Shown piece by piece: positions 17,510 through 24,660 of a stretch of 61,701 nucleotides of DNA (position 1 is its first letter; every line of letters starts with the position of its first letter). Origin of the DNA: Rhizobium sp. PDO1-076 (GTDB lineage Bacteria; Pseudomonadota; Alphaproteobacteria; Rhizobiales; Rhizobiaceae); NCBI RefSeq assembly GCF_000247475.1, contig NZ_AHZC01000055.1:1-61701 (forward strand), read 5' to 3'. The position numbers and the translations under genes are program-made. The notes below the pieces were generated by a model. It saw only the letters and a program-made list of their open reading frames with translations. It was not told the origin of the DNA and did not search any database.

Positions 17510-17754
17510 GGCTGAGGCCCCACACATCGCGCAATCGCGCGGAAAACCTTGGCGAAATGGCGAATGCGCAGGCTGCGCCGATCAGGCGCACCTCGCGCAA
17601 ATGCACTATATGTCCCTGAAAACACAGGACCGAACGCAGGCACACATCGCCTGCTTTTATCTCGCCTTGCCTCGGTCGTGTCTCCCGCTGGCCTTCCACA
17701 CACCGCAATCCCTACGATCCAGCCCCAAGCAGCAACAGAGACCACGACAATCAT
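17506..17754 (-). CDS. Small protein with hydrophobic N-terminus between transglycosylase and relaxase
   Basis: 82 residues: MIVVVSVAAWGWIVGIAVCG, then a basic, Arg-rich remainder. No family is recognised. Three things support a real gene: an AGGAGG ribosome site nine bases upstream, a 4-base ATGA overlap with the lytic transglycosylase stop, and another 4-base ATGA overlap with the relaxase start. Reading of the N-terminus suggests a membrane anchor. It could be a coupling element or an inner-membrane component of the transfer module. Confidence 0.6.
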   Translation of the reverse strand: MIVVVSVAAWGWIVGIAVCGRPAGDTTEARRDKSRRCVPAFGPVFSGTYSAFARGAPDRRSLRIRHFAKVFRAIARCVGPQP

Positions 17755-18527
17755 CGCAATGCCTCCTGTTCGATGTTGCGGCGCACAAACAGGCCATCGG
17801 ACGGCGGTGCGAGCGCCGACAGATCGACGATCGTACGAGCGCTAGAGGAACGATCGGAGGGGCGATTGACGGTCTTGTTATCATCACTATTCCCGGCAAG
17901 GGAACGCGCGACGAACAGCGGCGCAATCGACCATGAAGGGCGCGACGGGTGAACAACTGTGCCCTTGGGGGCGGCTTTATCCCCGTCGATCAGCGACATG
18001 ATTTTCGCAACGTAATCGACGGTCTCGGCCGGCAGGGGTTCGTCAGAGACAAGGTGTTTTTCATAGCGGCCGGGGCCAGCATTGTAGGCCGCGAGGAAAC
18101 CCGGCGAGCCGTAGAGATCATGCAGCTCTGCGAGATATGCAGCGCCAGCGAAAATGTTGTCACGCGGCTGATAGGGATCGCCGCCGAGTTGATACCGTGT
18201 GCTTAGTTCCATCCAAGTCGCGGGCATGATCTGCATCAGCCCCATCGCGCCTTTCGGCGAGACGGCAAGCGGATCATGGTCACTTTCAGCCTGCATAACG
18301 GCGCCTATCCACCGTTCGGAAATCGCAAAACGTCGGGCAGCGTCCGTGATGTGCATTGCCCATAGATCAGACGGCGGGGCGACCGTGACTGCGCGATCCG
18401 ACAGAGCATCGTACTTCAGAGGATCGGCTGACGCCACGCATGGCTGCGTGACGCTCAGGATGACCGCGACGAACATCGCCGTGATCGTCGGAACGGCAGC
18501 GTGAGTACCGCCGTCCCGAAACACCAT
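17751..18527 (-). CDS. Lytic transglycosylase (VirB1-like, SLT domain)
   Basis: 258 residues from ATG 18527, with a signal peptide (hydrophobic AVPTITAMFVAVILSV, cleavage near ASA) and an SLT/goose-lysozyme domain. The domain shows IGAVMQAESDHDPLAVS with catalytic Glu at about 81, then KGAMGLMQIMPATW and FLAAYNAGPGRYEKH. It opens the peptidoglycan for the conjugation machine. A GTG at 18767 overlaps the DUF736 stop and would extend the protein by 80 residues, burying the signal peptide. That start fits the overlap pattern of this operon but not the protein features, so the start is uncertain. Confidence 0.85.
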   Translation of the reverse strand: MVFRDGGTHAAVPTITAMFVAVILSVTQPCVASADPLKYDALSDRAVTVAPPSDLWAMHITDAARRFAISERWIGAVMQAESDHDPLAVSPKGAMGLMQIMPATWMELSTRYQLGGDPYQPRDNIFAGAAYLAELHDLYGSPGFLAAYNAGPGRYEKHLVSDEPLPAETVDYVAKIMSLIDGDKAAPKGTVVHPSRPSWSIAPLFVARSLAGNSDDNKTVNRPSDRSSSARTIVDLSALAPPSDGLFVRRNIEQEALR

Positions 18528-18763
18528 CAGCCTGCCATCGTGCTCGCTGCGGTCAAGGGCACGGCTTCGCCTGCGACCGACATTTTCCGGACGGGCGACA
18601 CCTGATGACGTGTCCACTTCCCGGAAAACAGGCCTCCGCCCCTGACCTTCGCTGCGCGCGCCGGCTTGCTTGCAGGCAATCGGGTCGAGGGGATTGACCA
18701 CAGCTCGATCGCTCAAGGGGATTACACTTGTCGCTTTGCCAGAAGGATGGCAGCGCATGACGG

Positions 18764-19090
18764 TCACCCCTGTTCGTCGCGCCTGCTCTTGCGCGTCCAG
18801 TGGAGGACCCAGACATCCTTGTTCGTGTCGGACGCAAACATCCGGGCACGGATCGGCTCGACAAAGGCCGGATCATCTATGGTCACGGATAGATATGCCC
18901 CTGCCCTCTCTCCGGTGCGGTCCCATGCCGCGCCAGCCTCAATGCCATCGCTGAAAATGCGATGGTTTGGTGCATTTTCAGCGTCGGTCTCATCGGCTGG
19001 CAGGATGGTCACTTCGGCATCGAGGGTGAGCGTACGGATGCGGCCGAAAAAGCCGTCACTGTTGCGGGTAAACGTACCAATCTGGGTCAT
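18764..19090 (-). CDS. DUF736 protein (ICE-associated), copy 1
   Basis: 108 residues: MTQIGTFTRNSDGFFGRIRT, then NHRIFSDGIEAGAAWDRTGE, AYLSVTIDDPAF. DUF736 proteins are near-universal in Rhizobiales ICE and plasmid transfer clusters, but their role is unknown. The ATG at 19090 overlaps the traF stop by 4 bases and is preceded by GAAAGGATTACCC. A second, diverged DUF736 gene lies at 35151. Confidence 0.92.
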   Translation of the reverse strand: MTQIGTFTRNSDGFFGRIRTLTLDAEVTILPADETDAENAPNHRIFSDGIEAGAAWDRTGERAGAYLSVTIDDPAFVEPIRARMFASDTNKDVWVLHWTRKSRRDEQG

Positions 19091-19680
19091 GGGTAATCCT
19101 TTCGTTGCTGAAGGGACGAGCATTTCGGCTCGCGGAATACCGACTCGTGGAGGCTGCCTGGAGCCGGATGGGGATCGCCGACCGTCCAGAGCGGAAGCGC
19201 CCGACCGATGACGGTTGTGAGGGGAAGCGGCCCGAAATAGCGGCTGTCGAAACTGTCGGGTGCGTCCCAGTTCATGAAGAAGGCTTCGCTTTCGGCGATC
19301 TGCTGGCATCCCCGCCAGACGGGCAGCGATCGGCCTTGGCTGTCGCGTTCGCGGGCCTGTCCGTAAGCCATCCCGTAGGCGATGATGTCAGCGCCGGAGC
19401 GGCAAACTTCGGTGCCACTGAGCGCCAGCACGCGCTTGAGAAGCGGCAAGCCCTTCGGCAGATAGCGGCGCTCATCCAGGAAGTTTGCCAGTTCGTCGGG
19501 CGGCATAATCACTGCCAGATCGGTGACCTCGATGCGATCGACCGGGACGACCCGATAAAGACCGAGCGGCGCGCTGGCACTGGCGTTCCAGATCAGCGTC
19601 TTCGGTGGATCGACGAATGCCGCAACGCCGGTGGCGAGTGCGGAAAAATATGTCGCTACTACCCAGGCGAAGCGCGTCAT
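19087..19680 (-). CDS. traF: TraF-type S26 signal peptidase
   Basis: 197 residues. An N-terminal membrane segment (FAWVVATYFSALATGVAAF) precedes the S26 Ser motif (NASASAPLGLYRV, Ser near 36) and the catalytic Lys region (LPLLKRVLALSG, Lys near 81). TraF peptidases mature the cyclic TrbC pilin in conjugation systems, yet no trbC is present here. The start overlaps the DUF2840 stop by 4 bases and the stop overlaps DUF736 by 4, so the three are translationally coupled. Confidence 0.9.
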   Translation of the reverse strand: MTRFAWVVATYFSALATGVAAFVDPPKTLIWNASASAPLGLYRVVPVDRIEVTDLAVIMPPDELANFLDERRYLPKGLPLLKRVLALSGTEVCRSGADIIAYGMAYGQARERDSQGRSLPVWRGCQQIAESEAFFMNWDAPDSFDSRYFGPLPLTTVIGRALPLWTVGDPHPAPGSLHESVFREPKCSSLQQRKDYP

Positions 19681-20216
19681 GGTGTCTCTCCATCGCGATC
19701 GTTGCCAGTGGTGGTGTCTGCAATCGAGGGGAAGCTTCGACGCTTGAGCCAAGCCCGATGCTGTTCGCGGCTGTAGGCCCGAGACGGCGCGTTGACGCTG
19801 AGGCGGTTGTGGAGATGTCGCCAGTGATCTGGAGCGACGTCGGCCGGATCGATGCCCAGTGCTTCGATCGCGTCGATAGTGTTCAGCACTGTTTCGACCT
19901 TCGGCCAACCGTGGATGCGCAATAGGATGTCGCCGCCGGGACGCACGAAGGGCAGCGTCTGGAACGCCTCTCCTGCTGCCACGGCGCGCAGGATGTCGAT
20001 ACGGGAAACCACCGTGCCGTAATCGTTCGCCGCCCAACGGACGAAGGCCAACACACTACCCGGAGCAAAGCCAACGATACGGCGGTGACGATCGATGCGC
20101 TGTTCTTCAGCGATCCGGCCAAAGCGGATCCAGTGTTCGATCCGCTTCTCGCGCCATGTCAGTTCGACCAGGGTTTGGACGGGCGGAAGGTTTTCAGCTT
20201 GTACACCCGTCTTCAT
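19677..20216 (-). CDS. DUF2840 protein (ICE-associated)
   Basis: 179 residues from ATG 20216 (MKTGVQAENLPPVQTLVELT). The protein has TWREKRIEHWIRFGR, GFAPGSVLAFVRWAANDYGT and VLNTIDAIEALGIDPADVAP, characteristic of DUF2840, which normally sits between parA and traF in these elements. Its role is unknown. Here the expected parA gene upstream is missing; the iteron region and repA lie directly beyond. Confidence 0.88.
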   Translation of the reverse strand: MKTGVQAENLPPVQTLVELTWREKRIEHWIRFGRIAEEQRIDRHRRIVGFAPGSVLAFVRWAANDYGTVVSRIDILRAVAAGEAFQTLPFVRPGGDILLRIHGWPKVETVLNTIDAIEALGIDPADVAPDHWRHLHNRLSVNAPSRAYSREQHRAWLKRRSFPSIADTTTGNDRDGETP

Positions 20217-20403
20217 CGCCGTCCTCCCGCAGCAGAGGTGGAGAGGGATGCCGCATCGGGGCAAACGTATGGCGTGGCCGGCGATCCACCGGCCGCCGAT
20301 ACAGGGCGGTCCGTTAGAAAGATTCCGAAGGAATCCAGGTTAGGAACGTTAGGGGAGCGAAGAACAAAAGGAATACGGAGGCTTAAGTCCGATTTCGGTC
20401 CCG

Positions 20404-20461
20404 GATAGCACGGGAATCCAGTCCCCGATAGCACGGGCCTGGTGGTCCTCGATAGCACGGG
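20404..20461. repeat. Three iterons next to repA
   Basis: GATAGCACGGG occurs at 20404-20414, 20427-20437 and 20451-20461, spaced 23 and 24 bases, about two helical turns, all in one orientation. The array lies just downstream of the repA stop. Same-phase short direct repeats beside a replication initiator gene are typical iterons, so this is the probable origin or the RepA control site. Confidence 0.75.
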
Positions 20462-20477
20462 TCTGTCCACAGCTTGC

Positions 20478-21353
20478 TCACAGTCTGATCGTCCGGCGGC
20501 GCGGCGCGCGGAACGCGGCAATGCCAGACGGGTCGGTTAGGGTTGGTTGAAAGGTCAGCCGCACACGGCCGTCCGGATCGGTCACGAGCGCAAGTCGGTA
20601 GCCAGGCAGCGGCTGGCGCTGGACGATGCCGCGCAGGTCATAGACAAAGTGCTTAAGGGGCGAGAGGCTGCCGGACTTCAGGTGCAGGTGCTTCAGATCG
20701 AAGCTCCAGCCCCCTGTTTGGCGGCCACCGTGTTTACGCACGAGCCGGTAGAGCCAACGCTCAAAGCCACCCCTCAGATCGAAATAATCCCGGTCGATGG
20801 TCAGGATCAGCGCATCGTCGATGACCCCGGCATAAAACCAGTCCGGCAAGATAAGCTCGATGCCGAACGGGCGGCCTTCCGCATCAAGCCGTTCCTTCCA
20901 TTCGGCAATCCATGAGAAGCGGTGCCTGCGCCGTTCGGACGGCTGGCGGATCGTGGTGGCGATCGTGGTGGATTGCAGTCGGTCGAGCGCTGCCTTCAGC
21001 CGTTCATAGCTGCGGGCGGAATCGTCTCGATGGATAAATGTGAGGATTTCATAAGGCGTCGCTGACATCAGCCGTGATGTCCGCAGACCGTTGTCGCGGG
21101 CTTCGACGATCTGCGACGCAGCCCAGATCAGGATGTCCGCGTCCCAGATCGTCGCCATGCCGTGTTCGGCGGTTGCCTCCACGCGGATCGCTACATCGCC
21201 CATGCGAAAGTCGATCGGCGCCACGCGGCGGGATTTGGCCAGTGAGAAGAACGGCCAGGACATGAGGTCCTGTGCATCGCGGGCGGCAATATTGCCGCCG
21301 CTTGGCTGAAACAGCTCGAGCTGCTGCCCCTGATATGTCCTGTGCCCGGTCAT
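20478..21353 (-). CDS. repA: Replication initiator protein RepA (RPA family)
   Basis: 291 residues: QLELFQPSGGNIAARDAQDL, MSWPFFSLAKSRR, WDADILIWAASQI, then TPYEILTFIHRDDSARSYERL and RWLYRLVRKHGGRQ. This is the plasmid/ICE replication initiator A family with two winged-helix domains. It begins 8 bases after the HTH gene, so the two are probably co-transcribed. It is accompanied by iterons. ICEs of this type may replicate transiently after excision. Confidence 0.9.
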   Translation of the reverse strand: MTGHRTYQGQQLELFQPSGGNIAARDAQDLMSWPFFSLAKSRRVAPIDFRMGDVAIRVEATAEHGMATIWDADILIWAASQIVEARDNGLRTSRLMSATPYEILTFIHRDDSARSYERLKAALDRLQSTTIATTIRQPSERRRHRFSWIAEWKERLDAEGRPFGIELILPDWFYAGVIDDALILTIDRDYFDLRGGFERWLYRLVRKHGGRQTGGWSFDLKHLHLKSGSLSPLKHFVYDLRGIVQRQPLPGYRLALVTDPDGRVRLTFQPTLTDPSGIAAFRAPRRRTIRL

Positions 21354-21361
21354 CGCGGCGA

Positions 21362-21634
21362 TCAGCGCGTCATGCCAATGGCGCGAGCGGCCATCGACAC
21401 TTGCGGCATGCGGGCGCTCGAAGCGGCCTCCGACGTGGACCGGCGTGCAGATGCGTCAATCCAGGCATGAAGGTCGGTGACGGCATAGACGACGCGGCCG
21501 CCGAGCTTGTGATAGACCGGCCCGGTTCCATCGCAGCGATGCTTTTCGAGCGTGCGGGGCGAAAGATCGAGAAGACGGGCCGCTTCCGCGGTGCGCACGA
21601 AGCGCGGCCAGGTGCTGTCGGTTTTTTCCTGCAT
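21362..21634 (-). CDS. Excisionase-like helix-turn-helix protein (RdfS/AlpA-type)
   Basis: 90 residues with RTAEAARLLDLSPRTLEKHR, GTGPVYHKLGGRVVYAVTDL, HAWIDASARR, the MerR-like winged HTH of AlpA and of recombination directionality factors. ATG 21634 is preceded by GAGGCAGACG. In the Mesorhizobium symbiosis ICE a protein of this kind (RdfS) is the excisionase and its gene is activated by FseA. Here it lies directly downstream of a DUF6499/DUF2285 FseA-like pair, which supports the same role. The link to the distant integrase is inference. Confidence 0.75.
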   Translation of the reverse strand: MQEKTDSTWPRFVRTAEAARLLDLSPRTLEKHRCDGTGPVYHKLGGRVVYAVTDLHAWIDASARRSTSEAASSARMPQVSMAARAIGMTR

Positions 21635-21768
21635 CGTCTGCCTCCATCGCGGCCACCTTCAATGCGGCGGGTCTATTGCGACAATGGCGAAAAAACTGCG
21701 GACCGACGGAGTGACAGAATTCGCCAACAAGCAACCTGTCCCCGGCGATCGAATGCCGGCCTCACCAG

Positions 21769-22416
21769 TCAGGCGGAACTGGTGCGCTCATGAGCGGCGT
21801 TGTGGAAAAGTTGTCCCTTGGTTGGGCCACCCCGCAAGATGCGACGGTAGCCACCGCTGACATAGCCCCTGCCCTCAGCGATCAGACGAGCAAGGTGCCG
21901 ACGCGCCGAGGTATTTTGCCAGTCGACGGCGGAGATGGAGCGCACGTCCCGACCGAATATGACACTGGCGATCTCGCGCCTCGAGGCACCGTCACGAAGC
22001 CCGTCCAGGATCCTCAGCATCAGAATGAGGCGATGGCGATGAAACGCTGAAATCTGTTGCTGGCGCATGGCTGGACCCGCCGGCTTGCGTGTCAGCCATC
22101 GGTGCATTCGTCGCAGGCTGTGCAGACGAACCTCAAGGTCAGGGTCCAACGGCAGCATGACAGCCAGTCTGGCGGGCGGTGACCTCCCGGCAAACCACAT
22201 CCGCAAACTGTCGCTCGTCCCAGAGGCTGGAATGTAGACGGCACTGTCGCGATCCGTTCCCCTCACCGATACAGGCAGGTCTTTCGGATCAAATTCGAGG
22301 CATCCTGAAAATCCGGCTGGCGCTTCTGCGACGACGATGGCCTCCGGGTCCAGATCTGGGCGCCAAAAAGGGTGCGCCAACCATGCGGGGACATCAGGAT
22401 CCAGCGCGAAAGGCAA
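21769..22416 (-). CDS. DUF2285 protein, C-terminal half of a split FseA-like activator
   Basis: 215 residues from the first available codon, a TTG. The protein has DVPAWLAHPFWRPDLDPEAI, DLEVRLHSLRRMHRWLTRKP, QQQISAFHRHRLILMLRILD, DGASRREIASVIFGRDV and RHLARLIAEGRGYVSGGYRR, a classic DUF2285 domain with a helix-turn-helix-like end. There is no ribosome site at the TTG, and the frame is open only from 22431. It lies +1 relative to the DUF6499 gene, which it overlaps. In the Mesorhizobium ICE the two halves are joined by programmed +1 frameshifting to make FseA, the excision activator. The same reading fits here; an ordinary frameshift mutation is the alternative. Confidence 0.78.
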   Translation of the reverse strand: MPFALDPDVPAWLAHPFWRPDLDPEAIVVAEAPAGFSGCLEFDPKDLPVSVRGTDRDSAVYIPASGTSDSLRMWFAGRSPPARLAVMLPLDPDLEVRLHSLRRMHRWLTRKPAGPAMRQQQISAFHRHRLILMLRILDGLRDGASRREIASVIFGRDVRSISAVDWQNTSARRHLARLIAEGRGYVSGGYRRILRGGPTKGQLFHNAAHERTSSA

Positions 22417-22431
22417 TCCCCCAACGGGACG
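22394..22431 (-). other. Candidate programmed +1 ribosomal frameshift window
   Basis: Between the +1-frame stop at 22434-22432 and the zero-frame stop at 22396-22394 both frames are open. The conserved RWGIAFR is in the zero frame and the conserved DPDVPAW follows in +1, so the switch would fall around TTT CGC GCT GGA (22411-22400). Skipping one base after CGC gives an uninterrupted RWGIAFR-LDPDVPAW. I cannot tell a slippery site from a fixed mutation by eye. Confidence 0.55.
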
Positions 22432-22606
22432 TCAGACCCTGTAGGGCGTCGCGTTTCGCCACAGTGCCGCCCTGACTGGCAATGGCTGCAAAGTCAGATC
22501 GATAGTCAGTGTTTCGTCTGAGAAATTCGAAGGCAAAGCCACTGCGGTCAAGCGGCGGGAATTGACTGGCGAACTGCGGCGACGACCAAACCGTCTCGGA
22601 AACCAT
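22394..22606 (-). CDS. DUF6499 protein, N-terminal half of a split FseA-like activator
   Basis: 70 residues from ATG 22606 (MVSETVWSSPQFASQFPPLD), with the domain core RSGFAFEFLRRNTDYRSDFA and the end TSRWGIAFRAGS. The ribosome site TAGGAG is well placed, so this half can be made alone. Single-gene homologues continue from RWGLxFR directly into DUF2285; here a TGA stops translation at 22396-22394 while the next gene is open in the +1 frame. See the separate overlap entry. Confidence 0.78.
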   Translation of the reverse strand: MVSETVWSSPQFASQFPPLDRSGFAFEFLRRNTDYRSDFAAIASQGGTVAKRDALQGLTSRWGIAFRAGS

Positions 22607-22729
22607 GGGGGCACTCCTACGCGATACAACAGGAAGCACAGGGCCGCTGACCACACGGTCAGCAGCGGCTGGGACAAAACGGAGCGATGTACGGACGAAA
22701 TGGATGGGGAGGTTAACTATGGCACGACG

Positions 22730-22954
22730 TCAGATCTTGATCTGATTCCGCCTCACTGCTTCAACAATCGTATGAACGACATTCGACGTGTCGAGCTTGT
22801 CTTTCGAATTTCGAAGATGGGTGTGCACAGTGTTTTTCGAAATGCTCAGGATGACGGACACTTCCCAGGCCGTCTTGCCCTGCGACGTCCAGGTGAGCAC
22901 TTCAACTTCCCGGGGCGTCAGTTTTCTGAACTGTGAAATTGATAGACCAATCAT
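22730..22954 (-). CDS. Stand-alone LuxR-type HTH regulator
   Basis: 74 residues from ATG 22954, consisting almost only of a GerE/LuxR DNA-binding domain: KLTPREVEVLTWTSQGKTAW, EVSVILSISKNTVHTHLRNS, KDKLDTSN. There is no ligand or receiver domain. An in-frame ATG at 22993 would add 13 residues. It diverges from a small XRE gene. Orphan LuxR HTH genes occur in ICE control regions of Rhizobiales. The stretch is AT-richer than its surroundings. Confidence 0.8.
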   Translation of the reverse strand: MIGLSISQFRKLTPREVEVLTWTSQGKTAWEVSVILSISKNTVHTHLRNSKDKLDTSNVVHTIVEAVRRNQIKI

Positions 22955-23218
22955 TCGTCGTCTCACGAGCAAAAGGCATGAAAAGGCAATCATGAGCCTC
23001 GCCTGACGGACGCGGCCCGTGTCGATTTAGATTCCATGACCGCAACACATGCGGAAGTTTGCGGAATACGTCGCAAAAGGATCGCCGGAAACGTTCTAAA
23101 GAACAACAATCCTTGAGGCGATTATCATCATCAAAGTTTCGGCGGCACAAGTCCCGGAATGCGCGATTGATGACTATAGTAGGTGGCAGGCGGAGCCGTA
23201 TTCTGATTTTTCTTGCTC

Positions 23219-23452
23219 ATGAAACTCACGTCGATTTTTGCGAGAAATCTTCGGCTTTGTCGACAGCAACGGGGGCTGTCGCAGGAACGCCTTGCGGTAT
23301 TTGCCGGTCTCGACAGAAGCTATATCGGCAAGCTGGAACGGGAGCTGAGTTCACCAACGCTTGACGCGCTTGAGGCCATCTCGGCTGCGATGCAGATCGA
23401 TGTCGAAGTCCTGATACGACGACAGGTTCCCGAACCAGTGAAGCGGCATTGA
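23219..23452 (+). CDS. Small XRE-family regulator (QseC-like)
   Basis: 77 residues: MKLTSIFARNLRLCRQQRGL, SQERLAVFAGLDRSYIGKLE, RELSSPTLDALEAI. This is a single HTH_XRE domain with a short tail. It diverges from the LuxR-HTH gene across about 260 bases. In the Mesorhizobium symbiosis ICE a protein of this size and type (QseC) controls the antiactivator gene; the similarity in size, domain and position is suggestive only. The ribosome site is weak. Confidence 0.78.
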   Translation: MKLTSIFARNLRLCRQQRGLSQERLAVFAGLDRSYIGKLERELSSPTLDALEAISAAMQIDVEVLIRRQVPEPVKRH

Positions 23453-23529
23453 ACCGTAGAAATCGCTACAGAAAACCCGCATAGTTAATTGATATTCATC
23501 ATGAATTAAAATGGCCGCATCGGCGATGT

Positions 23530-23733
23530 TTAAGACACGAGATCTTTCACGTCGACGCCCAGGGCCTCAGCCAAACGACTGAGGGACACGATTGTCGGAT
23601 TGCGCCTGCCCGCCTCGAGTCCGCTGAGATATGCCCGCGTCAGCTTAGAGATGTGCGACAACTCTTCCTGAGACAGAGCCCGCTCGCGCCGGATGCGCAA
23701 TACATTGAGACCGACAATCGCCCGTATATCCAT
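23530..23733 (-). CDS. Small XRE-family regulator
   Basis: 67 residues: MDIRAIVGLNVLRIRRERAL, SQEELSHISKLTRAYLSGLE, AGRRNPTIVSLSRLAEALGV. A lone HTH_XRE domain, converging with the other XRE gene. It diverges from iclR across a region with repeated ACACTATA elements that could be its own operators. The role is unknown; phage or ICE switch-type repressors look like this. Confidence 0.8.
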   Translation of the reverse strand: MDIRAIVGLNVLRIRRERALSQEELSHISKLTRAYLSGLEAGRRNPTIVSLSRLAEALGVDVKDLVS

Positions 23734-23753
23734 CGGATGATTTTTCGGTGTCC

Positions 23754-23833
23754 GTACACTCTATGACGACACACTATAGTGAACATTCGCCTTGACACGA
23801 CGGGGAGAGAGTGCGTCTATTGTACACTATATG
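23754..23833. promoter_or_regulatory. Putative operators between the XRE gene and iclR
   Basis: GTACACTCTATG (23754-23765) and GTACACTATATG (23822-23833) are near-identical direct repeats. Between them CACTATAGTG (23772-23781) is a perfect palindrome sharing the same ACACTATA core. The cluster lies between divergent regulator genes starting at 23733 and 23863, so either product may bind here. Assignment is inference. Confidence 0.5.
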
Positions 23834-23862
23834 GAACACTGTTTCGATAATAGGAACATGAA

Positions 23863-24660
23863 ATGTCTAACAGCCTGTCCCTCGAAAAGGGCCTTCACAT
23901 TCTTGGCCTCCTGAAGAGCTCGAACGAAGCCCTCGGCGTCAGAGAAGTCGCGCGCCGGCTGGATCTGAGCCCCGCCGTCGCTCAGCGCATGCTCAACACG
24001 CTGGCCTCGCAGGGCTATGTCGAGCAAGACGCAGATACCCGCCGCTATCAGATTGGTTACGCCGTCCTCGGGCTGGCGCAGCACGTGTTTCAGCGCGGGC
24101 GACTGCTGTCGCTCACGGAGACTGAGCTGCAGACCATGGCATCGGACAGCGGGTTCAACGGATTTCTGGGCCTGCGGCGAGGCGCCACGGGCGTCTATGT
24201 GCTCGCCGTGCAGTCCGACAGTCCGGTGGTCATCCGCGCGCAGCCGGGGGAAGTGATGCCGCTGCATTCGACGGCGCTGGGAAAGGCACTGTTGTTCAAC
24301 CTGTCGGATGACGCAGTCGCCAACCTCCTCGGGGAAGGCCCGTACGAGGCCCGCACGTCAAGAACCCTGACAAGCCTGGGAAGCTTGCTCGAACAGTTGC
24401 ACCTAGCCCAATCACTCGGCTACGCCACGGCGATTTCGGAAAATATCGAGGGTGTGATCTCCGTTGGAGCACCGATCTACGATGCTGGCGGCGGCACCAT
24501 CGCTGGGATGAGCGTCGCCTTCCCCCGCGTGCTCCAACCCAAGACCAAGATCACCGACATTGCGCAGAAAGTGCTGGGTGCCGCAGCCCGCATTTCCAAA
24601 GCCATGGGGTTCGACGATACGCATTCGAGCAAAGGGAGGCCAGAGACCGATGTTGCTTAA
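23863..24660 (+). CDS. IclR-family transcriptional regulator
   Basis: 265 residues. The N-terminal winged HTH (SLEKGLHILGLLKSSNEALG, VREVARRLDLSPAVAQRMLN) is followed by the IclR effector domain (LRRGATGVYVLAVQSDSPVV, PLHSTALGKALL, ISVGAPIYDAGG). It opens a six-gene set and its end overlaps the M24 hydrolase start by 11 bases, so it is probably a local regulator of the catabolic operon and of itself. It is full length. Confidence 0.93.
   Translation: MSNSLSLEKGLHILGLLKSSNEALGVREVARRLDLSPAVAQRMLNTLASQGYVEQDADTRRYQIGYAVLGLAQHVFQRGRLLSLTETELQTMASDSGFNGFLGLRRGATGVYVLAVQSDSPVVIRAQPGEVMPLHSTALGKALLFNLSDDAVANLLGEGPYEARTSRTLTSLGSLLEQLHLAQSLGYATAISENIEGVISVGAPIYDAGGGTIAGMSVAFPRVLQPKTKITDIAQKVLGAAARISKAMGFDDTHSSKGRPETDVA

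Noticed and set aside
20404..20461. Short repeats considered as a CRISPR array
   Set aside because: Units are only 11 bases, spacers 12-13 bases, no cas genes, and the position beside repA fits iterons.
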